Assembly (NCBI RefSeq): GCF_040954645.1 | Contig: NC_092806.1 | Span: 131,959,151-132,023,150 of the forward strand | Reading direction: 5' to 3' | Origin: Diabrotica undecimpunctata | Lineage: Eukaryota; Arthropoda; Insecta; Coleoptera; Chrysomelidae | DNA length: 64,000 nucleotides | Shown here: one piece after another, positions 32,999 through 44,230 of the stretch | Layout: every line of letters begins with the position of its first letter | Numbering within the stretch: the stretch's first letter is position 1 | Made by a program: the position numbers and the translations under genes | Notes under the pieces: model-generated | The model's database searches: none | Seen by the model: the letters and a program-made list of their open reading frames with translations, nothing else | What the model was told of the DNA's origin: nothing

Positions 32999-35060
32999 CA
33001 CGTTAAGCCCCGGACCATCATGATATAAGTTTTCTGTCAGACCGGAACATTTTTTTAATAATTTTAAAATAAGAATGTATAATTATTTATTTCTATTCTA
33101 AACAAAAAAAAATACATTTTTTTAAGTAAAAAACAGCATGTACCAACAAGGTACACACGGTCTATTTATAATTATTTTTGTAATTTGTTTTAATGTGGAC
33201 CATGTGTGCCATATTGGCTCACACCAGGAAGATAACCAAATACCTTCTTCCTAAGATATTTAAAGTTTAAAAATACAAAAAAAAATTTATTTTTTCAAAG
33301 AACATGTATGAATATTCACAAAACACTTAACACACATATATGCGGTAGTAACGGCACATGCCGGACAAAAAGTGTACACCCTTTTGGCATTCTTCATCGC
33401 TGATGTTCTTCCTTCACGGTTCGAAAAGTTCTTATAACATACTGAACACCTTCCCTTTTTCTCTTTCTCGTCCAAGGTATGCAGAGGTGTTAAAGTGTTT
33501 GCAGAAGTTATTTGTGGCATCAAAAGACTTTGAACAATCTGTTCACGGAACTCAGTAATTGAGAGATGTTTGCCGGTAACAGATTTGTAGGGAGCTAAGG
33601 AGTTTACAATTGCGGTATTTGTTAGTATTTAATTCCACAGCCAATTTACGATACCACTTTATACTTCGTCGAACAGGGGAATTATATGCAGCCTTTTGAT
33701 CCGACACATCGATAAAAGATTCTGCAGAATTATAGTCAACAATGGTCGATGGTTTGGGAACAGGTCCACGTTTTGTTTGAACATCTATCATCAAAGGAAT
33801 ATCCTTGGTCGTTAAAAACAAAACGTTTAGTTTATCTTTCCATTTTCCGATAACAACTTTTGTATTACTCTGTAGATATTTTATGTCACCTCTTTTTAAT
33901 TTTGCATTGACTATCACTTTTGGATTATGTTTCCTATTGACACGTAATGTTTCGACTAAATGGGTTTTCCTAGGATTTAAATCATGGGCCAAGTCAACAC
34001 TCGTATAAAAATTATCAGTATATAAAGATCTGCCTGTATGTGGAAGCGGTTGCATAAGCTCCATCACCACTCTGGATGCTAACGACTTTTCAGATGGTTG
34101 CATCTCTTTTCCACCGTATACTTTTACGGCGTACGTATATTTATCTGCTACGCTAAGTTTAAACAATTTGACTCCATATTTGTGTCTTTTTCCAGGAATG
34201 TCTTGCAAAAAACTAAGTCTGTCACGAAATAGCACCATAGTTTCGTCAATACATAACGATTATCTAGGAGTATAGGAGTATACATATTCTGAAACTTTTT
34301 ATTTAGTATTTGTACAAGAGGAGAAATTACGAGAGAACTCTCGTTATCTGAAATGTGAAAGAAAAAAGTAAATTCTTACTCCAATAATCTCTGAGTTCAG
34401 GTTTTCTGTCTAACCCCAAATGATAGCCAAAAATCGAGGCATTTCTTCTCTGTCAATTATACTCCAGTTACTCATAAACGAATGTTTCGTTATTAATAAA
34501 TTTACAATACCAGCGATTATTGTTTGTTCGGCGTATTTATCAGTTTCAGTAACAACAAATCTTGCACCTGACGGTCGATAAACAGTAGGTAGAAATCTAT
34601 TGGTTTGTGCTCTGTACGTTTTGCAATTTCTTCCTGATTTATTCCTGAAGTAAAGGATAGTTTCAACATCGTCAATAACAGCTTTCAGGCTAACGTTTGC
34701 AGCTTCAGCTTTTTCTACAAAGCAAAAAAAGCAAACTACAAACAGAAATTGTGCATTCCTAAATAACTTGCCTATCCTTCTTGTATCAGGCTTCTTCTGG
34801 TTAGAACTAGGACCTGCAGTAAATTCTTTGTAATTTTGTGTTTGTTTGCAAATTTTAACTTTTTTTCTATATTCAATACTGTATGAGTCTGAAGAACCAT
34901 CAGTAACATTTTCATTGTACACTGAATCGGCATCGGAATCATCAAACGTACTTTCAGACATATTGATATCACTAAAGTCACTCTCCTCAGCAATTCTGCT
35001 AAGTTCTTCTTCCGATAGAACCTTACGGAACATTATCCTCTTTTTTAGTTCCACTTTTTA
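32999..35060 (-). pseudogene. piggyBac-family transposon, nearly full length, broken frame
   Basis: Start MELKKRIMFRKVLSEEELSR (35054) leads into an acidic N-terminus, then KLFRNAQFLF and SLKAVIDDVETILYFRNKSG. The frame breaks near 34410-34240. Then CIDETMVLFRDRLSF (D1 at about 34247), SLYTDNFYTSVDLAHDL (D2), and SFIDVSDQKAAYNSPVRRS (D3, about 33700), so all three Asp remain. Near 33550 the frame changes again to a Cys-rich C-terminal finger (GRCSVCYKNF, FCPACAVTTAYMC, C). The lower-coordinate end is probably TTAA (32995-32998) followed by CACGTTAAGCCCCGG. The other terminus was not found near 35100. The N-terminal part also carries a small deletion. Confidence 0.75.
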
Positions 35061-35199
35061 ACAAAAAAACTGAAGAGAAAATAGTCTTAGCCTCGTTAGA
35101 CGTTCGAACCGATACTGACTGAAGTATGTTAGAAATTATAACCTAACCTGTTTGTGAACACGTGGTTTAACGGACTAACCTCTGATTTCGTTTACTACA

Positions 35200-36480
35200 G
35201 ACCGTTTACACAAATTTATACACAAGAAAGCACGGCAAATGCGAGCCTTGACGAATCCGACAGGATAACTATTTGTTGATCAGAGATTTTCTTCTCAATA
35301 GTCCATTCCAGAGCTTGATATAAACAGTTCTGCGGAATAAATAGAGCATTGTTGGTTTAATTTAAATATAAGGTGTTTTTGATTGTTTTGGATATACACC
35401 GCACAACCAACTCCTAAAATGGATTTTGACCCATCTGTGAAAATCCTATAGGTATGACATCAAATTTGGTAAGTTGTTTTTGAAGTTGAATGACGTTGTT
35501 ATCATCAAAAGTAGGGAAATAAACTTTAGTTTACGAATAAAGAATATTGAAATTAGATTGGAAGAAATTAGTTTCAGCTGGGATTTCTAAATAGAAAGAA
35601 ACATTAGGAAATGCTATAGTTGAAGTTGGAGAATTTTTGATATGCTATCATTTGTCAACTAAGTTAGATACAGATATGTCAGATATTTTTTGCAATATGT
35701 AGGTTTGGTTGTTACCTTGACATTTAAGGATACATTTTTCAGTTTACAAAAGACGCGTTAAATGTATGGGAGGTTCCATACATTCGGCTAATAGATTTTT
35801 AGTAGGTGTAGATTTAAGTGCACCTAAAATTAAACGCAGATCTTTGTACTGGATTCGGTCTGATTTTCTAAGCCTAGTATTTGTAGCACACCCATATAAA
35901 AAGCAACCATAGTTAAGAATTGACCTAATATATCCCCTGTAAAACATTAGAATAACCTTAGGATCAGCGCCCCATTCGTAAAGATTAACTACCTTTAAAA
36001 CATTTAGGCTTTTTTCGCATTTAATTAAACAGGTATTAATATGTTCTTCCATGTTAATTTGGTATCAAGTGTGACGCCAACATAAGTCTAGTGTTTTTGG
36101 ACAGGTATACTTAGATTATGAATTCTAATACTGGATATATTCGGCAAGTGATGACGAGTAAACAACACCACAGCGGATTTATTCGAAGTAAGTTCCAACC
36201 CTTGGTTAAGAAAGTATTCTCTTGCACTGTACATAATCCGTTTTATTGAACCAATACATTTCTGCTAAGAATTTTTAGAAGCGTAAAAGCAGAGATCATC
36301 GCGTATTGTATTGTAAAATATTACAATTAATACTCATACCATGTAGATCCATATTATATACATAGGTTAAACAACACAGGGCTAAGCACAGATCTCTGCG
36401 GTAAGCCTTGATAAACTAACCTTGGACCAATTTATTATTTCACCAAATGCTATTGAAACTTCATTCCATTAAAATTTATT
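35200..36480 (-). pseudogene. I-superfamily LINE remnant: reverse-transcriptase end and RNase H
   Basis: On the minus strand: QRSVLSPVLFNL near 36390; a worn YADD box (R-D-D-LCFYASKNS, about 36310); REYFLNQGLELTSNKSAVV; HNLSIPVQKH; then an open piece 36052-35744 with KCEKSLNVLKVVNLYEWGAD, YRGYIRSILNYGCFLYG and STPTKNLLAECMEPPIHL. RNase H follows near 35440-35210: IFTDGSKSILGVGCAVYI, ELYQALEWTIEK, VILSDSS. Several frame breaks. RNase H after the thumb supports the I superfamily. 5' part and 3' end undefined. Confidence 0.7.
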
Positions 36481-36519
36481 TACATAAAAGAAACAAATTC
36501 TTGATTAATTGAAATCTTA

Positions 36520-36840
36520 ATTGAAAAAATGGAACTTCTCCAAGACATTGAAAACCTTGTCTTATTTGGTGACTTCAATTTAGTCGATATCTATTAGCAT
36601 TTGCCTGCTGTAAGCCATGAACTAACAAATGAGAGAAACATTTTTATAAACTTTGTTCAAAGTTCTAATCTACACAAATTGAGCAAGAATCCAACTCGTT
36701 TCAGAATAAACAATTTGCCATAAATATGTGAGATTTGATTTTTACAAATGATGACCAACTGCTCACAGAACCGGTGATACGCACTCCTGTGTCCCAATTT
36801 TAATCATGTAGTTATCAGAACAAACATACCGTTTATTACG
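36520..36840 (+). pseudogene. AP-endonuclease fragment of a jockey/CR1-type LINE
   Basis: Reads LVLFGDFNLVDI, then ERNIFINFVQSSNLHKLS, NPTRFRINNLP and FTNDDQLLTEP across frame changes: the GDFN-P-I box and the following blocks of a LINE endonuclease. The closing SDHVVI is worn. Orientation is opposite to the LINE remnant on its left. Confidence 0.55.
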
Positions 36841-36884
36841 GAATATAATTACTTTAGTCAAAATACAGTTATACATAATAAGTT

Positions 36885-37440
36885 ACAATAAGCAAAAAAA
36901 GGAGAAAGGAAGTCCGAAATAATAGAAAAATATTAGCAGCGAATAAAGCTTATTTTGCAAACAAACGATTACTTAAAAGAAAAACACTGACTAAGAAAAC
37001 TATGATAAACATTTATAACACCATAATTAAGCCAATATTATTATATGCAGGATAAACAATGACGCTGATAAAAAAGATGAAAAAGACTTAAGAATAGCAG
37101 AGAGAAAGATTATGAGAAGCATACTCGGACGAATTAGAACAGAAAAAAAATGAATATAGAAGCATAGCAACTGCAGAGATTAAGGAGGAACTTAAGGAAA
37201 ACATCGTGACTAAAATAAGCAGAAGATGAAGCAGTGACATACGCAATGATAGAATGAAATCCAGGAGGAAGAAAGACAAGGAAAAGACCAAGATCAAAGT
37301 GGCTGCAAGAAGTTGAAGAAGACTTCCAAATGGTAGGAGTCAGAGAATGAAGAGGAAAAGCTAGAGACAGGAAAAAATGTAGGGATATTGTCAAGAAGAT
37401 AACATAAACAAAAGGGACTGATCCACCCAAGAAATAGGAC
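36885..37440 (+). pseudogene. RTE-like LINE C-terminal remnant
   Basis: Shows AANKAYFANKRLLKRKTLTK, INIYNTIIKPILLYAG, a broken ERKIMRSILGRIRTEQ-like stretch, NEYRSIATAEIKEELKENIV, and a GRRKRKRPRSKW-like end. This is the post-thumb segment of an RTE-like element with many frame changes. No target duplication found. Confidence 0.6.
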
Positions 37441-38075
37441 CTAGAAAGCATTTGCGGTTTAACCCCGCGGTTTATTTTTAGGGAATTGATTCCCCAACGG
37501 CGTTTTTAAGTCTGCTAGGTGAAGTTTTCTTCTCCCATTCTCCCCAGCTTTTGTCAGACATGTTTCCAAGATTATTTACTCAGTTCAACATTTTTTTAAC
37601 AGATTGTTGCATTATTTTTTCTAACACTACAATTAGCAATTGGTTAGAGTGTCTTTTCGTTGCACGTATTTAATCCAAAGGCCAAGAGAGATTAAATTAA
37701 TTATTATACACATTCGGATGGATAGGTCTCTTAATTATTCTCTGGGTAATTTTAATATCTTCGTACATTAAAAATATACAAATATTTATAAAAAATATCA
37801 GATAATAAACAATATTAGAGCAAGTTGATAATACTATTCAACTGTTTCCAATGACACATCACTTACAACCAAAATAACTAAAAGATACAGAACGGAAAAT
37901 AGTTATATAAACGAATATAATAGCTACAAAAAATAGATTGCACCGTGGTTGACAAAAAATCCGCAATATTGCAAATAAAATTAATTTAAATAAATTTAAT
38001 CAATATCTTAAACAAACTGAAAATCAAACTCATAAAACCAGAAAACCTAAAAGAGTGTATTAGTAAATCCACTAT
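37441..38075. other. AT-rich non-coding stretch
   Basis: No gene or paired repeat recognised in about 630 bp. Confidence 0.45.
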
Positions 38076-39265
38076 TTAAAAATATACCGATTATTAGATC
38101 TAAAAAACTTCAAAACTTAATACCAACAAAACGCATTTTTGCAAATCTCTTTAGAAGCACTTTTTAATTACAAGATGGAGAAGAACTTAATGAATAATTT
38201 AAAAGAAATGTTGGCAACAAGTAAACTAATTATCCTTACGAAAGTAAAAGCTTGGATCAACCACAGAATCAGTCCGAAAAAGGCTTATGTGTTTGATCTT
38301 ATTATTGGTGACATCTTAAAATAACTGTCAACAAAACTATAACGAATTAACATAACTTATTAACGCTTCATGAATGCTGAAATATATCCCACAATAGCAA
38401 AAATACTGAATGTGCTAAAACCGGAAAAACTGCAAAAGAATATATCATCATATGCGTAGACTTAAATCATTACTTCCAGTGATAAACAAATTCTACGAAA
38501 AGTTTTGTTAAAAAGGCTTAGACCAAAAATAAAAAAGTAAACTTTTTCCTACTCTACAGCATTAAAGAAAAAAGTATAGCCACTATTTTCACGGATGTGT
38601 TTTAAGTTTGGCAAGGAGGTCTAAAAGAAAAATCATATCTTGCGTCCCAAAATACTACTTATCTCTATTGGAGTCATATACATCACATAGAAACTTCAGA
38701 TTAAAGCAGAAGAAAGAATATTTTGATTTAAAAGATGTTAGAGCTCTAAGGAAGCAACATAAGACTAGACTTTGCATATATTAGATATGCATAAAACATG
38801 TTTCTAAATTAATTCCAAATACCATTAGTTCGTTGATGACATTACAGTTTTTGCAATTTGTAGTACTCGCGAGAAAGTAGCAACAAAGTTTTAAAATTCC
38901 AAGGAACCAAATTAACAATTGGCCAAAACAATGCAGAATCAAATCAAAGGCTTGTAACGAATCCGTTTATATTGACTTAACCAAGAAAATTACTCGATCA
39001 AAATATTATTCTGGGTCTGCACAAAAACACCGCAAAATATCTGGATAATGTGAAAAATTAATGACAAGTTATACAAATCCTCAATCCTCTTTAGAGTTAT
39101 GAGCCATACAACTCTAGGATTATGCTGCTAATAAAATATCCACTTAATGCAACGATTCCAAAACAATGTCTGTTAATGATCCTTGGACTTGATACATAAC
39201 CGTGAGATACACAAAACTCTAGTTTGTACCTATTAGTTTTCAAATTAACAATGTTTAATGTGTTT
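38076..39265 (+). pseudogene. Decayed jockey-like LINE reverse transcriptase
   Basis: Traces of successive jockey blocks: NHRISPKKAYVFDLIIGDIL (38260; family K-SPGFDLITGEIL), FMNAEIYPTIAKI, LKPEKLQKNISSY, LPVINKFYEKF (38475; family LP-SK-FEKLLL), a worn ADD box near 38845, NWPKQCRIKSKACN, and STYATIPKQCLLMIL near 39140. All frames are broken. The 3' tail was not defined. Very old copy. Confidence 0.5.
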
Positions 39266-40577
39266 AATACACCATTACCAAGTATGCGAGGAATTACGAC
39301 CAAGCTCCAAAAAAAAATGAATGTTGAATCCCTCTAGCCCCTTGACCAAATGAATCAAATTATAAGACTCGGAAGAACCAAGATCAAAAATTAAAAGCAT
39401 ATTGTACACAGTAGTATAATAACTACAGTTATAGAATTCTATAAGTAGGCAGTAAGCTGTAGTCTTCAATGTAGAAATTATCTTAGTCAATTTCAGTTAG
39501 AAACAAATTGGTCATTATTCTACTTTAAACAGACTGTACAATGTTAAACAGCATTGTGAATAGCATAAAAGTTAAGGTTATGGAATACAAAAACATAATG
39601 AAACATTTTGTAAATATTTTTAATTTTTAAGCATAGCCAAAAACGATCTTTCAGCTGACAAGAAAATTTCTTTGTATTGGCCGTCACAAAAGAAGGCTAA
39701 AGACAAATATTTATTTGAAAAACAACACATAGAAAAAGCATATGTGCATAGATGTCAACGGCATTAGAAATTTTTAGCATATCTTAAACTTTTTGCTCTC
39801 TCTTCATGTCTAATTGTTGTCATTAGTGGTTAACGCTTTGTCGTTACTCCATACAGTGTTTTTCTTAGGAAATTTCCTATTCTCTTAAATACTGCACCTC
39901 TCTCTATTTTCAAAAGATATTTTCTTGCATGATATGTGTTGCTTATAAGACAAACATATAGTTAAGCGAGGAGAATCCTTCCTTACTGCTTTATTTTCGA
40001 ATTGAATCGGGGTTGAATGGAGATATATTCAGAATGAACTGGCGAATATAGAGATTCAAAAGCTAACATTTACCCAAAAACAAACAAGCACATAATTGGA
40101 ACGATGATAATAGATTACCTCTCATATGAAAGCATATATATCTATGTGTATGATTTTATTTATATTTCTTGTATTGATCTTTAATAGTTTTTATGATTAG
40201 GATAATACTCGCTTATGGAATAGAGGAAGTTTGAGCATTTCGGTACCTGAAAACTCTGGTAAAATTTTTGTTTGAATCAAGCAATAAACCAAAATATGCT
40301 GAACAAATAAAAAGCCAAGTAATATGATGAAAAAACATAAAAGGTGGTCAGCAGTTTTAAAAATAATTGTGTATCAAAATAGAAAGCTTTCAGTCAGGAA
40401 AACTGAAGGAAACATAATATGTGTTAAAGACAAAAGATATTATTGCTGTTAAACTTATATTTTGATTGTAGTTTCCCTTATTTTACTATTTTCTTTAGAT
40501 GTATTTGGATAGCTGTATTTTTGCTTACACTTGGCAACATAAATGAGAAATCGGACGCCTTAGTAATACAAACTTAC
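39266..40577. other. Non-coding stretch, part likely intron of the gene at 40578-40821
   Basis: No coding sequence recognised over 1.3 kb. If the exon to the right is real, this is the start of its first intron on the minus strand. AT-rich with no clear element. Confidence 0.4.
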
Positions 40578-40821
40578 CTTTACCAACAGTTTCACTGCCA
40601 CTATCTTCTGACGGAGGTCCGGGAGCAGCTCTCATTCCAGGTACAAGTCCATGCGGATACCTCGGTCTATTTAATGGGGAAAAAGCGCCATGCATACCCA
40701 ATAGTTGGGCAGCGCCCGGGAATTGCAGCAAAGGTGCCCATGGGGGCCGTGGGGCTAGATGGGCAGCCGCGGCCGCATAAAGCTGAAGCGGCGGGGGTAG
40801 AACCCCAGATTCCAGTACCAT
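40578..40821 (-). CDS. Candidate host gene: first coding exon of a Pro/Ala-rich, transcription-factor-like protein
   Basis: From ATG 40821-40819 the frame reads MVLESGVLPPPLQLYAAAAA, then HLAPRPPWAPLLQFPGAAQL, LGMHGAFSPLNRPRYPHGLV and PGMRAAPGPPSEDSGSETVG, followed by K. It then meets a consensus donor (AAAG before GTAAGT; intron G at 40577). That is 244 coding bases. The exon is strikingly GC- and CpG-rich against AT-rich surroundings and shows no resemblance to any transposon protein. Low-complexity Ala/Pro/Leu N-termini followed by an acidic Ser patch are common in developmental transcription factors such as homeodomain proteins, but no DNA-binding domain is in the window, so the family is not identified. 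The rest of the gene would lie further left on the minus strand, and no second exon was recognised. A codon-preserved exon among decayed repeats suggests selection. Confidence 0.6.
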
Positions 40822-41300
40822 TTTTTCGCCCACTTTGTTGATGTTAGATCACTACGGACACTGATACACTATTAGACACGACACTTCATGTTTTTAATCT
40901 ATAGAACAGTCCTTGTTCACTTCATTATTGTTGTCTTTTAAAAATCGCGAAAAGTTTGCCGTTCGTACTTGTGATAGTATACCGAATGTTTATAGGTTGT
41001 TATTTAGAAGGGTTGTTTCGTGTTATGCTCCAGTGAGTATTTTCGAAACACTGGCCACTAAACTTTTTACTAGCGATATAAGTTATTGAGTTATTTACGT
41101 TATGAACCCATGTGCAAGATTTCCCTGCACACAAGACATGCGTTTGATACGAGACAGCTGGATTCACTAACTCCCTTCAGTATAAGTTAGCGGTAGGCGT
41201 GTTGCCTTCCACCAAAGTGAATACGACGATCGCTATTGGTGCAACAGCGAACCGCCCATAGATATTATCCCTCCCAAAGTGGTGAATATCATTATTGAGG
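40822..41300 (-). promoter_or_regulatory. Putative promoter and 5' UTR of the host exon
   Basis: Upstream of the ATG (higher coordinates) the sequence stays less AT-rich than the rest. Read on the minus strand it holds a TGGGCGGT GC-box-like site (41251-41258) and a CCAAT box (41235-41239). There are TATACTG near 41180 and an insect initiator-like TCAGT about 40 bp upstream of the ATG. These are short words; only their clustering and position support the call. Confidence 0.35.
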
Positions 41301-41965
41301 AATGGTCTGATGTCAATATGTTTTAGTTATTTATTATTTTTGGTTTGATGGCTTTTTGGTGTAGTTGAATTTAGATGATATGTTATTTTTTGTTTGATAA
41401 ACTGATAACGGTGTATTTTTAGGGATTTATGGGTAATTAGGGTTTTTTATTGTTGCCGGCATTTAATTGGAAATAATTGTTTTAGGGCGTTAATAAAGTT
41501 GTAAAAATATGGAAATGGACAATGTTGCTTCATAAGTTACGGCCTGTGTAAATATGTCTATAGCTAAATTCGGTTAAAAGCCTTTTCATTTTTAATGACA
41601 TGGCAGGGACGATATTTTTTAACTCCCAAATAATTTTTGAAACATGGCAGATTTTTTCACAAATTATACACAGTTGACATAAAAATGTTAAACCGATATG
41701 TTAAAACATATCGACCTACTAGATGAAAAATATATATTTAACAAATGTATAGTCAGAGGCTTGCAGAGAATATTTATGCGTGTCAAATTTTGTCTTAAAA
41801 AATAACAACGCACAAAATTTATTTTTAAAATGTATATTGTTATTACAATATTAGTTTTTATTTATTGTTTAAATTATTTTCGAACACAGTAAATTCAAGT
41901 TCGAAAATATAACTGACTAAAACACCCAAAAAATAAAATTGATAAAAAATAAATAAAATCAAATA
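41301..41965. other. AT-rich non-coding stretch
   Basis: No gene or repeat recognised; poly-T and poly-A rich. Confidence 0.45.
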
Positions 41966-43320
41966 AACTCCTGGACAAAATTAACGCACCAGCACCACTC
42001 ATATTTTTCTCAATAATCTTTATTTATTGATAATTTACTGTACGATAAGTTGCCTATGGACCTTGTTTGATAGTGACAGTAGTTGGTATTAAAGCTAATA
42101 ATAGTCTTATTTTAACAATAATTTGTATTAAACTTCGTTTTAGATTAAAAGTGAGTTAAATTTTTCATAACGAGTGCCGATTAAAGCAAACTGCTTGTGA
42201 GAAACAAGCTTTTTATTGTGATATTTTTAAACACATGCATGTTTAGAAGTTCATTTGCATAAAAATCAAATAAAAGAATGAACCGCCAAAGAAATTTGTC
42301 AATGGAGGAGGCAGTGCGAGCATCCACTATTCTAGATGATGGATATTTAATGCGATACGTTTGAAGTTTGTTAGGAAGACATCATTCCAGGATCAGTCGC
42401 AAGGTGAGGCGATTTAATGAAACAGGGTCATACCATCGAAGACTGGGGTAAGGGCGAAAATGTTACACTAATCACACTGATGATCGTTTTTTGAGACAAC
42501 GTGCTCTCAGAGATAGGAGAGTCACCAGCAATTTGCTAAAAAATGAACTACCACATGTTCGAAATGTCGCGACATCGTCTTGAACAGTTAGAAGACGTTT
42601 ACATGAAGCAGAATTGAGCAACAGGAAACCGGCCAAAAAACTCTTGCTTACCAGAGAACACAGGGTTTAGAGATAGAATTTTGCAAAATTGCATCAAAAT
42701 TGGACCATCGATGATTGGAAACGAGTTCTTTTTTCCGATGAGACTAGAGTACGCCTAAAAGCTCCAGATGGTCGTGAGCGTGTCTGGCGAAGTCGAGGAA
42801 AAAGGTTTGCCAGCTGCAATATCTCTCCTAAAGTACTTTTGGTGGTGGCTCTAAAATGTTTTGGGGGGGAATTTGTTTTGAAGCTCGTACGGAATTGGTC
42901 CCCATACGTACGAGGTCTATGAATGCCCATTATTACTTAGACAACATTAATGTCGAACATGTAATGCCTTTTGCTCCGTTTCTTGGACCTAATTTTTTAT
43001 TCATGCAAGACAACGCTCGTCCTCATGTGGCTCGACAGGTTATTGGCTACCTAAATGATGTTGATATTCCATTATAAGAGTGACCACCTAACAGTCCGGA
43101 CATGAATCCTATAGAGCATCTATGGGACTATCTCAAAAAAAAGATTCGAAGTCGTAGACCCCCTATTGCCAGTCACAACCAACTCATTGAGGCCGTTATT
43201 GAAGAATGAGAGAATATTCCGCAAGCTTTTGTTGAACATTTGATATCAAGCAAGTCTCGACGCATAAATGCAGTCATAAGAAGTAGAGGAGGGCCTACAC
43301 GGTATAACTGTTGACCCAGA
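41966..43320 (+). pseudogene. Tc1-like (DD34E) element with left TIR and broken transposase
   Basis: A likely left end, CTCCTGGACAAAATTAACGC preceded by a TA, lies near 41966. The transposase starts at about 42278 (MNRQRNLSMEEAVRASTILD) and has several stops and frame changes. All three acidic residues survive: D in VLFSDETRVRL (42730), D in FLFMQDNARPHVARQ (about 43010), E in NSPDMNPIEHLWDYLKKKI. 34 residues separate the last two, counting two in-frame stops (43075, 43081). The stretch 42689-43077 is otherwise well kept in two overlapping frames. No matching right terminal repeat was found before the fold-back element at 43.5 kb. Confidence 0.8.
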
Positions 43321-44230
43321 TGCATTTTATTGTGTTACTTTACTGACTTTTTTCTTTTTGCAATTTGGAGTTATGCTAGCTTATTTACGCATTTCTGACA
43401 AAAACAAATTTTTAAAGAAACAATAAGGCAAATTAAGGTCATGATAAAGTCATGTTGGACTTATTTGTAGGTGTTTATTATTATTTCAATGTAACTTAGT
43501 TTTATTTTGTGTTCATATTGTAAATATTAAGACTATGTAGCTATTAAATGTAGGGATAATTTTAAACAAAAATGTTAATTAGAACTTTTGTGCAGAATGA
43601 ACCGTTCTCTCAGAAACAACGTGCGCGAAATCAATGTTCAAAATAATTTGTATCAGCTCGACGATAAAAATTCGATATCAGTTGATCCAAGTGCCCTATC
43701 GAGAAAAATCAAGGTGCGTTTTAAAGGTAAAGAGTGCAGCTTTTGCATGCAGTTTATGTATTTTTACCGCGAATAAACTCAGTTTTTATAAAGGTGTCAA
43801 GTAAATAAAAGTGGCGCGATTTTTGCCATTTTTTAAGATTCTCATGAGATTAATAAAATTGATCAATTTCATTGACCAGTCGTAGTAAAATTTCCATTTT
43901 AAGAGATTAGTCTTTAAAATCTATGACTTGAAATAGTTTTAAACATTTTAGATTGTTTGTTATGTGAAAGTTTAAATCCAACGCTTTTTAGGCCTATTTC
44001 AAATGCGTCACATTGGTTGCCAAAACTCAAAAATAAAAATTTATGCTTTAGGTTTTGAAGGTTAGGCTCTAATAATCGAAATTTTATAGTGGATAGTCAA
44101 TAAAAGGAATAGATTGTATTGATCTCTTAAAAATCATAAAAAATGGCAAAAATCGCGCAACGCTTATTTATTTAACACTTTTATAAAATCTGAGTTTACT
44201 TACGGCAAAATGCAAAAATTGCATAGGGTA

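Noticed and set aside
37088..37451. Hydrophobic minus-strand frames suggesting a membrane protein
   Set aside because: The plus strand is the Lys/Arg-rich tail of an RTE-like LINE; its complement reads as Ser/Leu/Phe-rich text by composition alone.
40443..40841. 132-codon plus-strand frame over the GC-rich exon
   Set aside because: The minus-strand reading has an ATG, a transcription-factor-like composition and a consensus splice donor; the plus-strand reading has none.
43588..43776. 62-codon frame in the fold-back arm as a host gene
   Set aside because: It lies in an inverted repeat with a mutated mirror copy at 46.8-46.9 kb and shows no domain or splice signal.
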